From positions 1 to 64,000 of the forward strand of contig NZ_JAAXKZ010000011.1 of the NCBI RefSeq assembly GCF_012911875.1: a stretch of 64,000 nt of DNA. Reading direction: 5' to 3'. The notes below the pieces were generated by a model. The model was given only the letters and a program-made list of their open reading frames with translations, searched no databases and had not been told where the DNA came from. A program made the translations under genes and the position numbers. Source of the DNA: Pseudonocardia bannensis. Lineage in GTDB: Bacteria > Actinomycetota > Actinomycetes > Mycobacteriales > Pseudonocardiaceae. Position 1 is the stretch's first letter. Every line of letters starts with the position of its first letter. Shown piece by piece: positions 1-8,177 of the stretch.

Positions 1-482
1 GCGCGTGGCGGGACGGCGGCCGGGGACGTGGCAGGCGCGGGTGCAGCGGCGGCCGCCGCCCCGGTGTCCCGGGCGGCCGCTGACACGTCCCCCCGATCGC
101 TGCGCCCACGGGCCAGGTCGAGGACCGCCCGCTGGATCTCCGCAGTGCCGAGTTCGCGGCGGGCGAGGGCCAGGGTGGCACGGCCGCGCTGCAGACGGAT
201 GTACAACAACAGTGTCGGACCGGCCGGGACATCCACCGGACGCAGCACGTGATAGCAGCGCCGGGAACTCAAGATCAGGTCCTCGACGGGACCCTCTCCC
301 GGTGCGTCGGCGATTTCTGCGGCACTCGTCGCCAAGGCGATGACAGAATTGATGTCGACCGCGTGTCCGTCGTTTCCACCGACATCGCCCAGAATGCGTG
401 CAGAATCGCGCTCGACCACGCAGACATACGAAGCACCCGCCAATTCGAGAAGCTTCGACAGAACGCCACCGAGACCAGCCAC
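1..482 (-). CDS. Roadblock/LC7-like protein (partial, C-terminus off window)
   Basis: The frame opens with GTG at 482 and stays open for 160 codons to the left edge. An in-frame TAG lies two codons upstream, so GTG 482 is the earliest start. The translation begins VAGLGGVLSKLLELAGASY and alternates hydrophobic strands and helices (YVCVVERDSARILGD, EDLILSSRRCYHVLRPV, TLLLYIRLQRGRATLALA), then a helix, then an Ala/Pro/Arg-rich tail. This is the pattern of short actinobacterial roadblock/LC7-type proteins, which usually act as partners of small GTPases or regulators. Family assignment is by pattern only. The N-terminal two thirds look complete and the tail is cut by the window. Confidence 0.5.
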   Translation of the reverse strand, partial: MAGLGGVLSKLLELAGASYVCVVERDSARILGDVGGNDGHAVDINSVIALATSAAEIADAPGEGPVEDLILSSRRCYHVLRPVDVPAGPTLLLYIRLQRGRATLALARRELGTAEIQRAVLDLARGRSDRGDVSAAARDTGAAAAAAPAPATSPAAVPPR

Positions 483-640
483 GCGCTACTCTCTCGCATC
501 GATCAGGAGTATCGTCGACCAACCCTCTCGGAGCATCCGGCCGACGATGATCAGAGGTCGCTGCTACTCCGTGCGGCACATCCGTAGCACGGCTGATCGG
601 CTCAGGGAAGATCCGGACCCGGGGCCGTGTTGCATCCGGC

Positions 641-1636
641 GTGGTGCCTCTCTCCGTTCTCGATCTCGTTCCCGTCGGATCCGGCTCGACCGCCACCGCC
701 GCGCTCGCCAGCAGCACGGCCCTGGTCCGGCGCGCCGAGGAGCTCGGCTTCCGCCGCTACTGGGTGGCCGAGCATCACGCGATGCCCGGCATCGCGAGCT
801 CGTCGCCGGCCGTCCTGATCGCGCATCTCGCCGCGGCGTCGTCGTCCATCCGCGTGGGCTCGGGCGGTGTGATGCTGCCCAACCACCAGCCGCTCGTCGT
901 GGCCGAGCAGTTCGGCACCCTCGAGGCGCTGCATCCAGGCCGCATCGACCTCGGCATCGGCCGTGCGCCGGGCACCGACCAGCGAACCGCCCGGGCGCTG
1001 CGCCGGGGCACGGACGCGATGAACGTCGACGACTTCCCCGACCAGCTCACCGAGCTGGCCGCCTACTTCCGCGGCGAGGGCCCCGTCACCGCCGTGCCGG
1101 CCGCGGGGAACGCGCCGGCGATGTGGCTGCTCGGGTCGAGCGGTTACAGCGCGCAGGTCGCCGGCCTGCTCGGGCTGCCGTTCGCGTTCGCGCACCACTT
1201 CAGTGCCGAGAACACGATGCCGGCGCTGGCGCTGTACCGGCAGCGGTTCCGCCCGTCGCCGACCCTCTCCGAGCCGTACGCGATGATCGCCGCGAACGTC
1301 ACGTGCGCCGAGACCGACGCCGAGGCCCGCAGGCTCGCGCTGCCCGGTGCGCTGTCGTTCCTGCAGCTGCGGCTCGGCCGGCCCGGCCTGCTGCCCAGCC
1401 CGGATGAGGCCGCGGCCTACCCGTACACCGACGAGGAGAGGCTGTTCATCACCGACCGCCAGTCCACGCAGCTCATCGGCTCACCGGAGACCGTCCGCGA
1501 GCAGGTGCACGAGCTCGTGGAGCGCACCGGTGTCGACGAACTGATGATCACCACCCAGACGCACGCCGGGGCGGACCGGCTGCGGTCCTACGAGCTGGTG
1601 GCCGACGCGCTGGACCTCGCACCGGTCGCCGCATGA
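641..1636 (+). CDS. LLM class flavin-dependent oxidoreductase (MsnO8-like)
   Basis: A 331-residue luciferase-like monooxygenase. It begins [19 protein letters not shown] and carries the family signatures [19 protein letters not shown] (residues about 31-49), [14 protein letters not shown], and [14 protein letters not shown], typical of the MsnO8/YhbW branch of single-component LLM proteins. Such enzymes bind FMN or F420 and act in the cytoplasm; the substrate cannot be read from sequence. Two GTG codons at 641 and 644 are equally plausible starts. It is followed after 17 nt by the SnoaL-like gene, so the two may be co-transcribed. Confidence 0.88.
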   Translation: MVPLSVLDLVPVGSGSTATAALASSTALVRRAEELGFRRYWVAEHHAMPGIASSSPAVLIAHLAAASSSIRVGSGGVMLPNHQPLVVAEQFGTLEALHPGRIDLGIGRAPGTDQRTARALRRGTDAMNVDDFPDQLTELAAYFRGEGPVTAVPAAGNAPAMWLLGSSGYSAQVAGLLGLPFAFAHHFSAENTMPALALYRQRFRPSPTLSEPYAMIAANVTCAETDAEARRLALPGALSFLQLRLGRPGLLPSPDEAAAYPYTDEERLFITDRQSTQLIGSPETVREQVHELVERTGVDELMITTQTHAGADRLRSYELVADALDLAPVAA

Positions 1637-1653
1637 GGTGATCTGATGGGGGC

Positions 1654-2034
1654 ATGACCCCCGAGACCTCCCCGGCCGCCGCGTTCCGCCAGGCGGTCGA
1701 GACCGGCGACGTCGACGCCGCGGTGGCCCTGTTCCGCGACGACGTCGTGTTCAACTCCCCCGTCGTGCACAAGCCCTACAAGGGTCGGGAGGCGCTGCGC
1801 GCGATCCTCGGCGCGGTGTTGCAGGTGTTCTCCGACTTCCGCTACGAGACGGAGTTCGACGGGCCGGGCGGTCACGTGCTGGTGTTCCGGGCGCGGGTCG
1901 GGGACCGGGAGCTGGAGGGGGTCGACATCCTGCGCAGCGAGTACGGCGAGCTCATCGAGCTGACGGTGATGGTGCGGCCGTACTCCGCGGCCACGGAGTT
2001 GCGCGACCGGATGGCGGCCCTGCTCACGGGGTGA
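1654..2034 (+). CDS. SnoaL/NTF2-like nuclear transport factor 2 family protein
   Basis: A 126-residue protein with the cone-shaped NTF2-like pattern: an N-terminal helix (AAFRQAVETGDVDAAVALFRDDVVFNSP), the NSPVVHKPYKGREAL turn, and a sheet ending GVDILRSEYGELIELTVMVRPYSA. Members are small ligand-binding or isomerase proteins; no catalytic function can be assigned. ATG 1654 is 17 nt after the LLM oxidoreductase stop. Its own TGA stop directly abuts the stop codon of the convergent esterase gene, with no intergenic space. Confidence 0.8.
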   Translation: MTPETSPAAAFRQAVETGDVDAAVALFRDDVVFNSPVVHKPYKGREALRAILGAVLQVFSDFRYETEFDGPGGHVLVFRARVGDRELEGVDILRSEYGELIELTVMVRPYSAATELRDRMAALLTG

Positions 2035-3324
2035 TCACGGGTTGAGGCGGACGGGGCGGCCGAGCACGGCTCCGTACGACGACCCGTTCACGGCTGCCCC
2101 GTTCACCGGGGTGCTGCCCGCCGCTCGCGCCCGATCCGCCCGGTACTGCTCGTGCACCACCGTCAGGAACCGGTGCACCGCCCGGACGGCGTGCCGGGTG
2201 CGGGCGGTCGGGAACGCGTCGAAACCGTGCTGGGCGTGCGGTAGTTCGGCATAGCAGACGGGCCGGCAGCTGACCTGCCGCAGCCGGGCCACGAGCCGGC
2301 GGGACTGGCCGACGCCGGCGATGGTGTCCGTGCTCCCGTGGATCACCAGGAACGGCGGGGCGTCCGGGCCGGCCCGGTGCACGGGCGACGCCTGCCGCCA
2401 GCCGCGCTCGTCGTCGGCGAGCGTCGTGGTGAAGACCTTGCCTTCGAGCAGGGCGAACAGCCCCTCCTCGTCGACGGTGAAATCGTGCACGCCGTAGAAC
2501 GGCACCGCCGCGGCCACCGAGGTGTCGGCGCCGGTGAAACCGGGCTGGAAGTCGGGGTCACCGGGCGAGAGGGCGGCCAGTGCGGCCAGATGGCCACCGG
2601 CCGAGCCCCCGGTGATCGCGACGAAGCCCGGATCGCCGCCGTAGTCGCCTATGTGCGCCCGGGTCCAGGCGATGGCCCGCTTGACGTCGATGATCATCGA
2701 CGGCCAGCGCTCCCCCGGTCCGAGCCGGTAGTTGACCGTCACGCACACCCAGCCGTGCTCGGCCAGGTAGGCCATCAGCGGCTCGGCCTGGCCGCCCTTG
2801 TCGCCGCCGCTCCAGGCGCCGCCGTGCACCTGCAGCAGGACCGGCGCGGCCGCCGCAGCGCCGGCCGCGGCCACGTCGGGCCGGGCCCACACGTCGAGCC
2901 GGTGTGCCGGATCGTCGCCGTAGGCCACGTCGGCGGCCCGCCGGTAGAGACGGCGCGCCGCCCGGCCGGAGGGGACCCGGTCGTGGACCGCCGGGCGGCC
3001 CGTCACGCCCAGCGGCGCCAGCGCCGCGGCGAGCACGTCGGCAGAGCGGTCGGCGTCCCGCCGCAGATCCGCCAGCGCCGCGACCGCCGCGGCGTTCGCG
3101 AGGGCACCGGCGATGCCGTCGGGGCGTCGCCAGCCCCCGCGGGCGAGGGCCGCCAGGCCGGCCACGACGTGCACCGCGCTCTGCACCGAGGGCGCCTCGG
3201 AGGCGGGCGTGCACGGGGCGGCCTGCAGGACCGAGACCGGCCAGCGCCGGATCAGCGGGGCGCGGACGCCCGCCCCCGCCAACACCCCGGCCAGACCCAG
3301 CACGATCGCGGCGCGACGACCCAC
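2035..3324 (-). CDS. Alpha/beta hydrolase (esterase/lipase, HSL-type) with N-terminal extension
   Basis: The start is taken as GTG 3324, where a GAGAGGAG ribosome site sits 6 nt upstream, giving 429 residues; a longer open frame reaches further upstream but lacks coding character. After a short hydrophobic N-terminus (AAIVLGLAGVLAGAGV) and a helical region, the catalytic domain carries the oxyanion motif LLQVHGGAW, the nucleophile elbow GGSAGG, and a late FLVIHGSTDTI and HAQHGF for the acid and histidine. This is the layout of hormone-sensitive-lipase-type esterases. Substrate is unknown. It is convergent with the SnoaL-like gene. Confidence 0.85.
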   Translation of the reverse strand: MGRRAAIVLGLAGVLAGAGVRAPLIRRWPVSVLQAAPCTPASEAPSVQSAVHVVAGLAALARGGWRRPDGIAGALANAAAVAALADLRRDADRSADVLAAALAPLGVTGRPAVHDRVPSGRAARRLYRRAADVAYGDDPAHRLDVWARPDVAAAGAAAAAPVLLQVHGGAWSGGDKGGQAEPLMAYLAEHGWVCVTVNYRLGPGERWPSMIIDVKRAIAWTRAHIGDYGGDPGFVAITGGSAGGHLAALAALSPGDPDFQPGFTGADTSVAAAVPFYGVHDFTVDEEGLFALLEGKVFTTTLADDERGWRQASPVHRAGPDAPPFLVIHGSTDTIAGVGQSRRLVARLRQVSCRPVCYAELPHAQHGFDAFPTARTRHAVRAVHRFLTVVHEQYRADRARAAGSTPVNGAAVNGSSYGAVLGRPVRLNP

Positions 3325-3773
3325 GGAGCACTCCTCTCGATGCGGCGGACGTCGCCGCCGGCTCTCCCTACTGGACAGTACGCGGGCGAGGGCGTCCACT
3401 CGGTGGCTCTGACTACCCACAGTGGCGGCACGGCACCGTTCCAGCCGAAGCAACCCCCGATCGATGCCGTCATTCGGGTGATGTCGACGCCGGGGGCGCA
3501 CCGTGGGCACGGGGCCGCCCGTTGACCTCACGACGTTCCCGTCCGGGCATCCGGGGCAACGCCCGGGCGGGAGGACATCGATCCCGGAAGGGGGCCGTGC
3601 AGGTGCCAGGCGCACACACTCCACCGCCCTCACGGATCGGACGGACCGCGGCGGACCGGCATCCGCCGGAGCGGCCGTCCCGGCGACGCGCGGCCCGCCC
3701 GGCCGGTGTCGGCTGGTGGCAGACCCCCAAGGGCACCAGATCCCGTCGTGCAGCCGGTCCACCGCCCGGCCCG
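3325..3773. other. 449-nt interval between divergent esterase and PBP genes
   Basis: This interval holds the promoter of the esterase gene and the upstream region of the penicillin-binding protein. The PBP frame stays open through it, and GTG codons at 3597 and 3603 follow a GGAAGGGGG stretch, so the PBP could begin here. The predicted residues are low-complexity Arg/Pro and not convincing as protein. I see no separate gene. Confidence 0.4.
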
Positions 3774-6089
3774 ATGAACGGTCGACCTTCCGGCCCGGTG
3801 GGCAGCGACGACCTCACCCGGGTGCTGCCCGCGAGGGCGGGTGGGACCGAGACGGGCCGGGACGGCTCCCGCCCCGCGACGCCGCGCCGGCGCGCCGTCC
3901 CGGCCGGCCCCGTGGAGGGGCTCCGCCGCCGACTGGGTCGCGCCACCCGGTCCCAGCACCGCCGACCGCTCACACCCGAGCAGCTCAAGGCCCGCCGCGG
4001 GCGGCGCATCAGGTACGCCGTGCTCGGCTCGATCGGCACGGTGCTGCTCGGCCCGGTGCTGGCCTTCGCCCTCGGTTACCTCTTCTTCTCCGTCCCCAGC
4101 CCGGACGACGCGGTCAACAACCAGGTCGCCCTGGTGTCCTACGGCGACGGCAGCCAGCTCACCCGGCTGGTTCCCGAACAGGGCAACCGGATCAAGGTGC
4201 CGATCGAGGCGATACCGGTACCCGTCCGCAACGCGGTGCTCGCCGCCGAGGACCGCAGCTTCTACTCCAACCCCGGCTTCGACCTGACCGGCATCCTGCG
4301 GGCGGCGTGGAGCCAGCTGCAGGGCGGCATCGGCGGCGGCTCGACGATCACCCAGCAGTACGTCAAGAAGACCCTGGTCGGCGACGACGCCACCCTGTGG
4401 CGCAAGTACAAGGAGATGATCGTCGCGGTCAAGCTGTCCCAGCAGAAGACCAAGGACGAGATCCTCAACGACTACCTCAACGCCATCTACTTCGGCCGTG
4501 GCGCCTACGGCATCCAGTCGGCCAGCCAGGCCTACTTCGGCAAGCCCGTCGACCAGCTCAGCCCGAGCGAGGGCGCGCTGCTGGCCGGGCTGATCCAGTC
4601 CCCCTCGCGCTGGGATCCGGCGATCAACCCGGACAAGGCGGTCCAGCGCTGGGAGTTCGTCATGGACGGGATGGTGAGCCAGAACTGGCTGACCCCGGCC
4701 GAGCGCGCGGAGGCCCGGTTCCCGCAGACCTCGCCGCGCAAGCTCGCCTCGGGTGGGGTGCCCGGGGACAGCCGCGGGCACATCGTGACCGCGGTGAAGG
4801 AGGAGCTCGAGGCGCTGGGCATCTCCGACCAGGAGCTGGGTCAGGAGGGCCTGCGGATCAGCACGACCATCAACCCGGAGCAGCAGCAGAAGGCCGTCGA
4901 CGCCGCCCGGGAAGCGCTCGAGGGACAGCCGGCGAACCTGCGCACCGCGATCGTGGCGATCGACCCGGCGACCGGCGGCATCCGGGCCTACTACGGCGGG
5001 GACAACGGCGTCGGCCTGGACTACGCCCGGGTCCGCAAGCAGGCCGGCTCGACGTTCAAGCCGTTCGTCGTCCTCGCCGGGTTGCAACAGGACCCCCCGA
5101 TCGGCCTGGGCGAGACCTTCGACGGCAAGGCGGTGCCGGGCCTGCGCAACTCCGAGGGTGCCGACTGCGCGCGGTGTGACCTCAAACAGGCCATGACGAT
5201 CTCCAACAACGTCGTGTTCAACACGCTCGCGCGGAAGGTCGGTCCGCAGAAGGTCGCCGACGCCGCCCGCAGCGCGGGCATCACCTCGCCGCTCGAGGAC
5301 GTCAACGAGGGCATCGCGCTGGGCAACAAGGAGGTCACCCCGCTGGAGCTGGCGTCGGCCTACGCGACCATCGCCGCCGGCGGTGTCTGGCACCAGCCGC
5401 ACCTGGTGTCGAAGGTGGTGACGGCCGACGACCGGGTGCTCTACGAGGCGCCCGAGGCCGACGGTGAGCGCCGCTTCCCCGAGCGGGTGGCGCGCAACGT
5501 CACCGAGACCATGCTCAACGTGGCCGGGAACGACGGGCTCGCCCTGCCCGGCCGGCGTCAGGTGGCCGCGAAGACAGGCACCGTGCAGTCCCGTTTCGAG
5601 GGCGAGAACAACGACGCCTGGATGAGCGGGTTCACCCCGTCGATCTCCACCACCGTGTGGATCGGCACCGACATGAACTCACCGATCCGCACCGCCAGCG
5701 GTACCCCGATCAGCGGCAAGACGCTCCCCGGCGAGGTCTGGCAGGACTTCATGTCCGACGCCGTGCAGGACGAACCGCCGCAGAGCTTCCCGACGTTCCG
5801 CCCGATCGGCGACCCACCGTCGGACCTGGCTCCGAACGAGACCCCGACGAGCTCGGCCGTCCCGACCCCGACCCCGTCGGCGGCCCCACCGTCGGGCGGG
5901 CTCCCGCCGGGTCCCGACGGTGTGCCTCCTGGAAGCGACGCCCCGGCCCTGCCGTCCGGGACCCCCGTCCCCGACGCTCCGGGAGCGGACGCGGGGGAAG
6001 CGCAGGTCACCCCTGCGCCGGGACCGCAGCCGACCGTGGAGCCGACGCCGACCCCGCGGCAGGACTGCACACTCTTCGCCTGCGGCTGA
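3774..6089 (+). CDS. Class A penicillin-binding protein (transglycosylase/transpeptidase)
   Basis: Bifunctional peptidoglycan synthase anchored in the membrane. With ATG 3774 it has 771 residues: an Arg/Pro-rich cytoplasmic N-terminus, one membrane segment (about 80-103), a GT51 glycosyltransferase domain with EDRSFYSNPGFD (near 158) and GGGSTITQQYVKK, then a transpeptidase domain with the serine motif STFK (about 426), SNN (about 477) and KTGT (about 600). The C-terminal ~110 residues are a Pro/Ser/Thr-rich tail ending in a Cys-containing segment. GTG codons at 3597 and 3603 are alternative starts. It is one of two class A PBPs in this window. Confidence 0.92.
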   Translation: MNGRPSGPVGSDDLTRVLPARAGGTETGRDGSRPATPRRRAVPAGPVEGLRRRLGRATRSQHRRPLTPEQLKARRGRRIRYAVLGSIGTVLLGPVLAFALGYLFFSVPSPDDAVNNQVALVSYGDGSQLTRLVPEQGNRIKVPIEAIPVPVRNAVLAAEDRSFYSNPGFDLTGILRAAWSQLQGGIGGGSTITQQYVKKTLVGDDATLWRKYKEMIVAVKLSQQKTKDEILNDYLNAIYFGRGAYGIQSASQAYFGKPVDQLSPSEGALLAGLIQSPSRWDPAINPDKAVQRWEFVMDGMVSQNWLTPAERAEARFPQTSPRKLASGGVPGDSRGHIVTAVKEELEALGISDQELGQEGLRISTTINPEQQQKAVDAAREALEGQPANLRTAIVAIDPATGGIRAYYGGDNGVGLDYARVRKQAGSTFKPFVVLAGLQQDPPIGLGETFDGKAVPGLRNSEGADCARCDLKQAMTISNNVVFNTLARKVGPQKVADAARSAGITSPLEDVNEGIALGNKEVTPLELASAYATIAAGGVWHQPHLVSKVVTADDRVLYEAPEADGERRFPERVARNVTETMLNVAGNDGLALPGRRQVAAKTGTVQSRFEGENNDAWMSGFTPSISTTVWIGTDMNSPIRTASGTPISGKTLPGEVWQDFMSDAVQDEPPQSFPTFRPIGDPPSDLAPNETPTSSAVPTPTPSAAPPSGGLPPGPDGVPPGSDAPALPSGTPVPDAPGADAGEAQVTPAPGPQPTVEPTPTPRQDCTLFACG

Positions 6090-6134
6090 GGCCGTGCCCT
6101 CCCCGCAGGCGTCGCCGACCGCTACCGTGGATCG

Positions 6135-6383
6135 GTGACCAGGTCGGATGCGCCGCGGGATCAGCGCAGCTTCGACGTGGTGGCGTGGATGTCCGAGCGC
6201 CGGATGGTGCTGTACGTGCCGGAGATCGAAGCCGCCACCAGCGTGCGCGACATGGCCGACGCCGACGACGCCGCCCGCGACCTCATCGCCGAGCTGACCG
6301 GACTGGATGCCGCGAGCATCAGCTGCGACATCCGGCTCGGCCGGCCGGGTGGCGGTCCGGTGGGGCCGGCGGAGATGCCCTGA
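6135..6383 (+). CDS. HicB-like small protein
   Basis: An 82-residue protein with the core FDVVAWMSERRMVLYVPEI followed by TSVRDMADADDAARDLIAE and a beta strand SISCDIRL. This resembles the HicB-type antitoxin/regulatory fold (a strand ending in PE(I/L), then a helix beginning after a 'TSVR-MADADD' turn). No HicA toxin or DNA-binding tail is adjacent, so an orphan role is likely. The GTG start at 6135 lies 6 nt after TACCGT (6123-6128), an arrangement expected for a leaderless transcript. The call rests on motif resemblance. Confidence 0.6.
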   Translation: MTRSDAPRDQRSFDVVAWMSERRMVLYVPEIEAATSVRDMADADDAARDLIAELTGLDAASISCDIRLGRPGGGPVGPAEMP

Positions 6384-6414
6384 GATGTAGTCCGTTCTGT
6401 CCAGACGGCAAGGT

Positions 6415-6452
6415 GGAGCGGTGCCTGTGGACGTCGCCGCGGGCACCGCTCC
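6415..6452. terminator. Hairpin between convergent genes
   Basis: An 11-bp perfect inverted repeat, GGAGCGGTGCC (6415-6425) and GGCACCGCTCC (6442-6452), separated by a 16-nt loop. It lies 31 nt after the HicB-like stop and between convergent genes. There is no U-tract, as is usual for high-GC terminators. Confidence 0.5.
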
Positions 6453-6645
6453 GTTGTCCGGAGACAGCCGGTGCCCGCAGGCCACCACCGATCGGGCGTG
6501 CACATCCAGCCCGGCACTCCTACGCTTCCGGTCCCCTGGGCCTCCCACATCTTGTGGCTCTACCGGCCAGGACCCACTCCTGCCCGGCAACCCACGTTCA
6601 CAATGTGGCGAGGCCCCAGCCCGGCCCCCTCCCGTCCAGCCCGGA

Positions 6646-7332
6646 TCAGTCGACCAGCGCGACCGCGCGGGTCGGCCCACCGTGCGCGCCCTGCAGCTTG
6701 AGCGGGAACCCGGCGAAGGTGAACCGCGTGTTCACGACCCGGTCGAGGTTGGCCAGGTTCTCGTAGTGGGTGATGTGCTCGCGGCGGCACATCATGTGGC
6801 ACGGGTAGCTGGTGCTGGCCGGGTTGTCCGGGGTCGGGCTGTCCACCCCGAACGTTTTGACCCGCCGGCGGACGATCCACTCACTCGCCGACTCCCCCAG
6901 CCCGGCGAAGTCGGTGAGGTAGCGCTTGTCCCCGGCGTAGCGGTTCCAGGTGGCGGTGTGGAACAGCACGATGTCGCCGGGCCGGACGTCCACCGGGGAC
7001 TCCGACTCGATCCGGTCGAGGTCCTCGGCGGTGATGTCGGTCTGCGGCTTGAAGTCGGTGACGTCCAGGCACACCGCGGTGCCGTAGAACAGCTCCAGCG
7101 GCATCTTCTCGATCGTCTCCGCCGACGGGTCCGGGTCGAGGTGGGAGAACGAGTCGACGTGGGTCGGGCCGTTGTCGTTGAGCATGAAGCCGGTGGTCTG
7201 GAAGGAGAAGCCGCTGTCGAACCGCGGCGCCGTCTCCTCGTGCGTGGCGTGGTCGAACTGCACCGTCTTGAGGTGGCCCGGATAGACCTTCATGCCCTCG
7301 TAGATGTCCTGCGACAGGTCGATGATCTGCAT
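6646..7332 (-). CDS. Cyclase family protein (kynurenine formamidase/isatin hydrolase-like)
   Basis: A 228-residue metal-dependent hydrolase of the cyclase family. It opens MQIIDLSQDIYEGMKVYPGH and carries the metal-site region NGPTHVDSFSHLDP (near 56), a variant of HxGTHxDxPxH, and later GDIVLFHTATWNRYAG and FGVDSPTPDN. Characterised relatives hydrolyse N-formylkynurenine or isatin-type amides. ATG 7332 has AGGAG 8 nt upstream. The gene is 16 nt downstream of the SDR gene and appears to be the last gene of the PucR-molybdenum hydroxylase block, which hints at ring or amide hydrolysis after an oxidation step. Confidence 0.87.
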   Translation of the reverse strand: MQIIDLSQDIYEGMKVYPGHLKTVQFDHATHEETAPRFDSGFSFQTTGFMLNDNGPTHVDSFSHLDPDPSAETIEKMPLELFYGTAVCLDVTDFKPQTDITAEDLDRIESESPVDVRPGDIVLFHTATWNRYAGDKRYLTDFAGLGESASEWIVRRRVKTFGVDSPTPDNPASTSYPCHMMCRREHITHYENLANLDRVVNTRFTFAGFPLKLQGAHGGPTRAVALVD

Positions 7333-7348
7333 GTTCAGCTCCTGGTAC

Positions 7349-8118
7349 TCAGTACATGACCACACCGGCGGTGACGTTGAGGTCCTCACCCGTGATGGCG
7401 GCGGCATCGTCGGAGGCGAGGAACGCGCAGGCCCGCGCGACCTCACCGGCGTCGACAAGCCGGCCCAGCGGGGAGGGGCCGGTGAACGCGGCCAGCGCCT
7501 CGTCCTCGGTGATCCCGCGGGCGGCGGCCTGCTTGGCGATGACGTCGTCGATCCGCGGCCCCGCGACCGCACCCGGGCAGACGGCGTTGACCCGGATGTC
7601 GTGCGGTCCCAGCTCCAGCGCCAGCGTGCGGACCAGACCGATCACGCCCAGCTTCGCCGCGGCGTAGGGGGTGCGGCCGTGCAGCGGGCGTTTCCCGGTC
7701 ATCGACGACACCGCGACGAGCGAGCCTGCACCGCGTTCGACGAGCCCCGGGATGAACGCGCGAAAGGTCAGGAACACCCCGTCCAGGTCGGTGGCCAGGC
7801 AATCCCGCCACTCGTCGAGTGAGATCTCGTGCAGCGGCGCGGTCGGCCCGGCGACCCCGGCATTGGCGACGACGGCGTGCACGGGGCCGAGCTCTGCGGC
7901 ATCCTCGGCCATCACGGCGACGGACGCCTCGTCGCGGACGTCACACGCCAACGGCAGCGCGGTGCCACCCTCCTTCTCGATCTCCGCGACGGTGTCGGCG
8001 AGGGTGGCCCGGTCGCGGGCGGTGGCGACGACGGCGAACCCGTCCGCGGCCAGCGCGACCGCGATCGCCCGCCCGATTCCCCGGTTCCGCCGGTCACGAC
8101 CGCGACCCGCGGGCTCAC
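7349..8118 (-). pseudogene. SDR family oxidoreductase, single-base frameshift near the N-terminus
   Basis: From GTG 8118 the protein starts MSPRVAVVTGG, the expected first strand of a Rossmann SDR, but the frame then departs into non-SDR sequence. The remainder (NRGIGRAIAVALAADGF, NAGVAG, VAVSSMTG, YAAAK catalytic motif, C-terminal EDLNVTAGVVMY) is in a frame offset by one. The total length of 770 nt equals 256 codons plus 2, so one base is missing at about 8087 in the codon before AACCGGGGAATC. Either this is a recent pseudogene or a sequence error. All other SDR residues are intact. It sits between the molybdenum hydroxylase genes and the cyclase gene. Confidence 0.8.
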
Positions 8119-8120
8119 CC

Positions 8121-8177
8121 CGACTCACCCACTGCCCCGCCGCGACTCGCGCACGGTGTCACCGCGACTCGCGGGCG
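8121..8177. repeat. Three-step 22-bp-period repeat with CGACTC(G/A)C anchor
   Basis: CGACTCACC begins at 8121, CGACTCGCG at 8143 and CGACTCGCG at 8165, exactly 22 nt apart. The middle unit continues GCACGGTG, close to the GCACCGGAG of the array at 48.16 kb. It fills the gap between the SDR start and the stop of the large hydroxylase subunit. Confidence 0.65.

Noticed and set aside
2904-3773. Long N-terminal extension of the first PBP
   Set aside because: The open frame overlaps the antisense esterase gene and codes for low-complexity Arg/Pro sequence; GC-rich DNA keeps such frames open.
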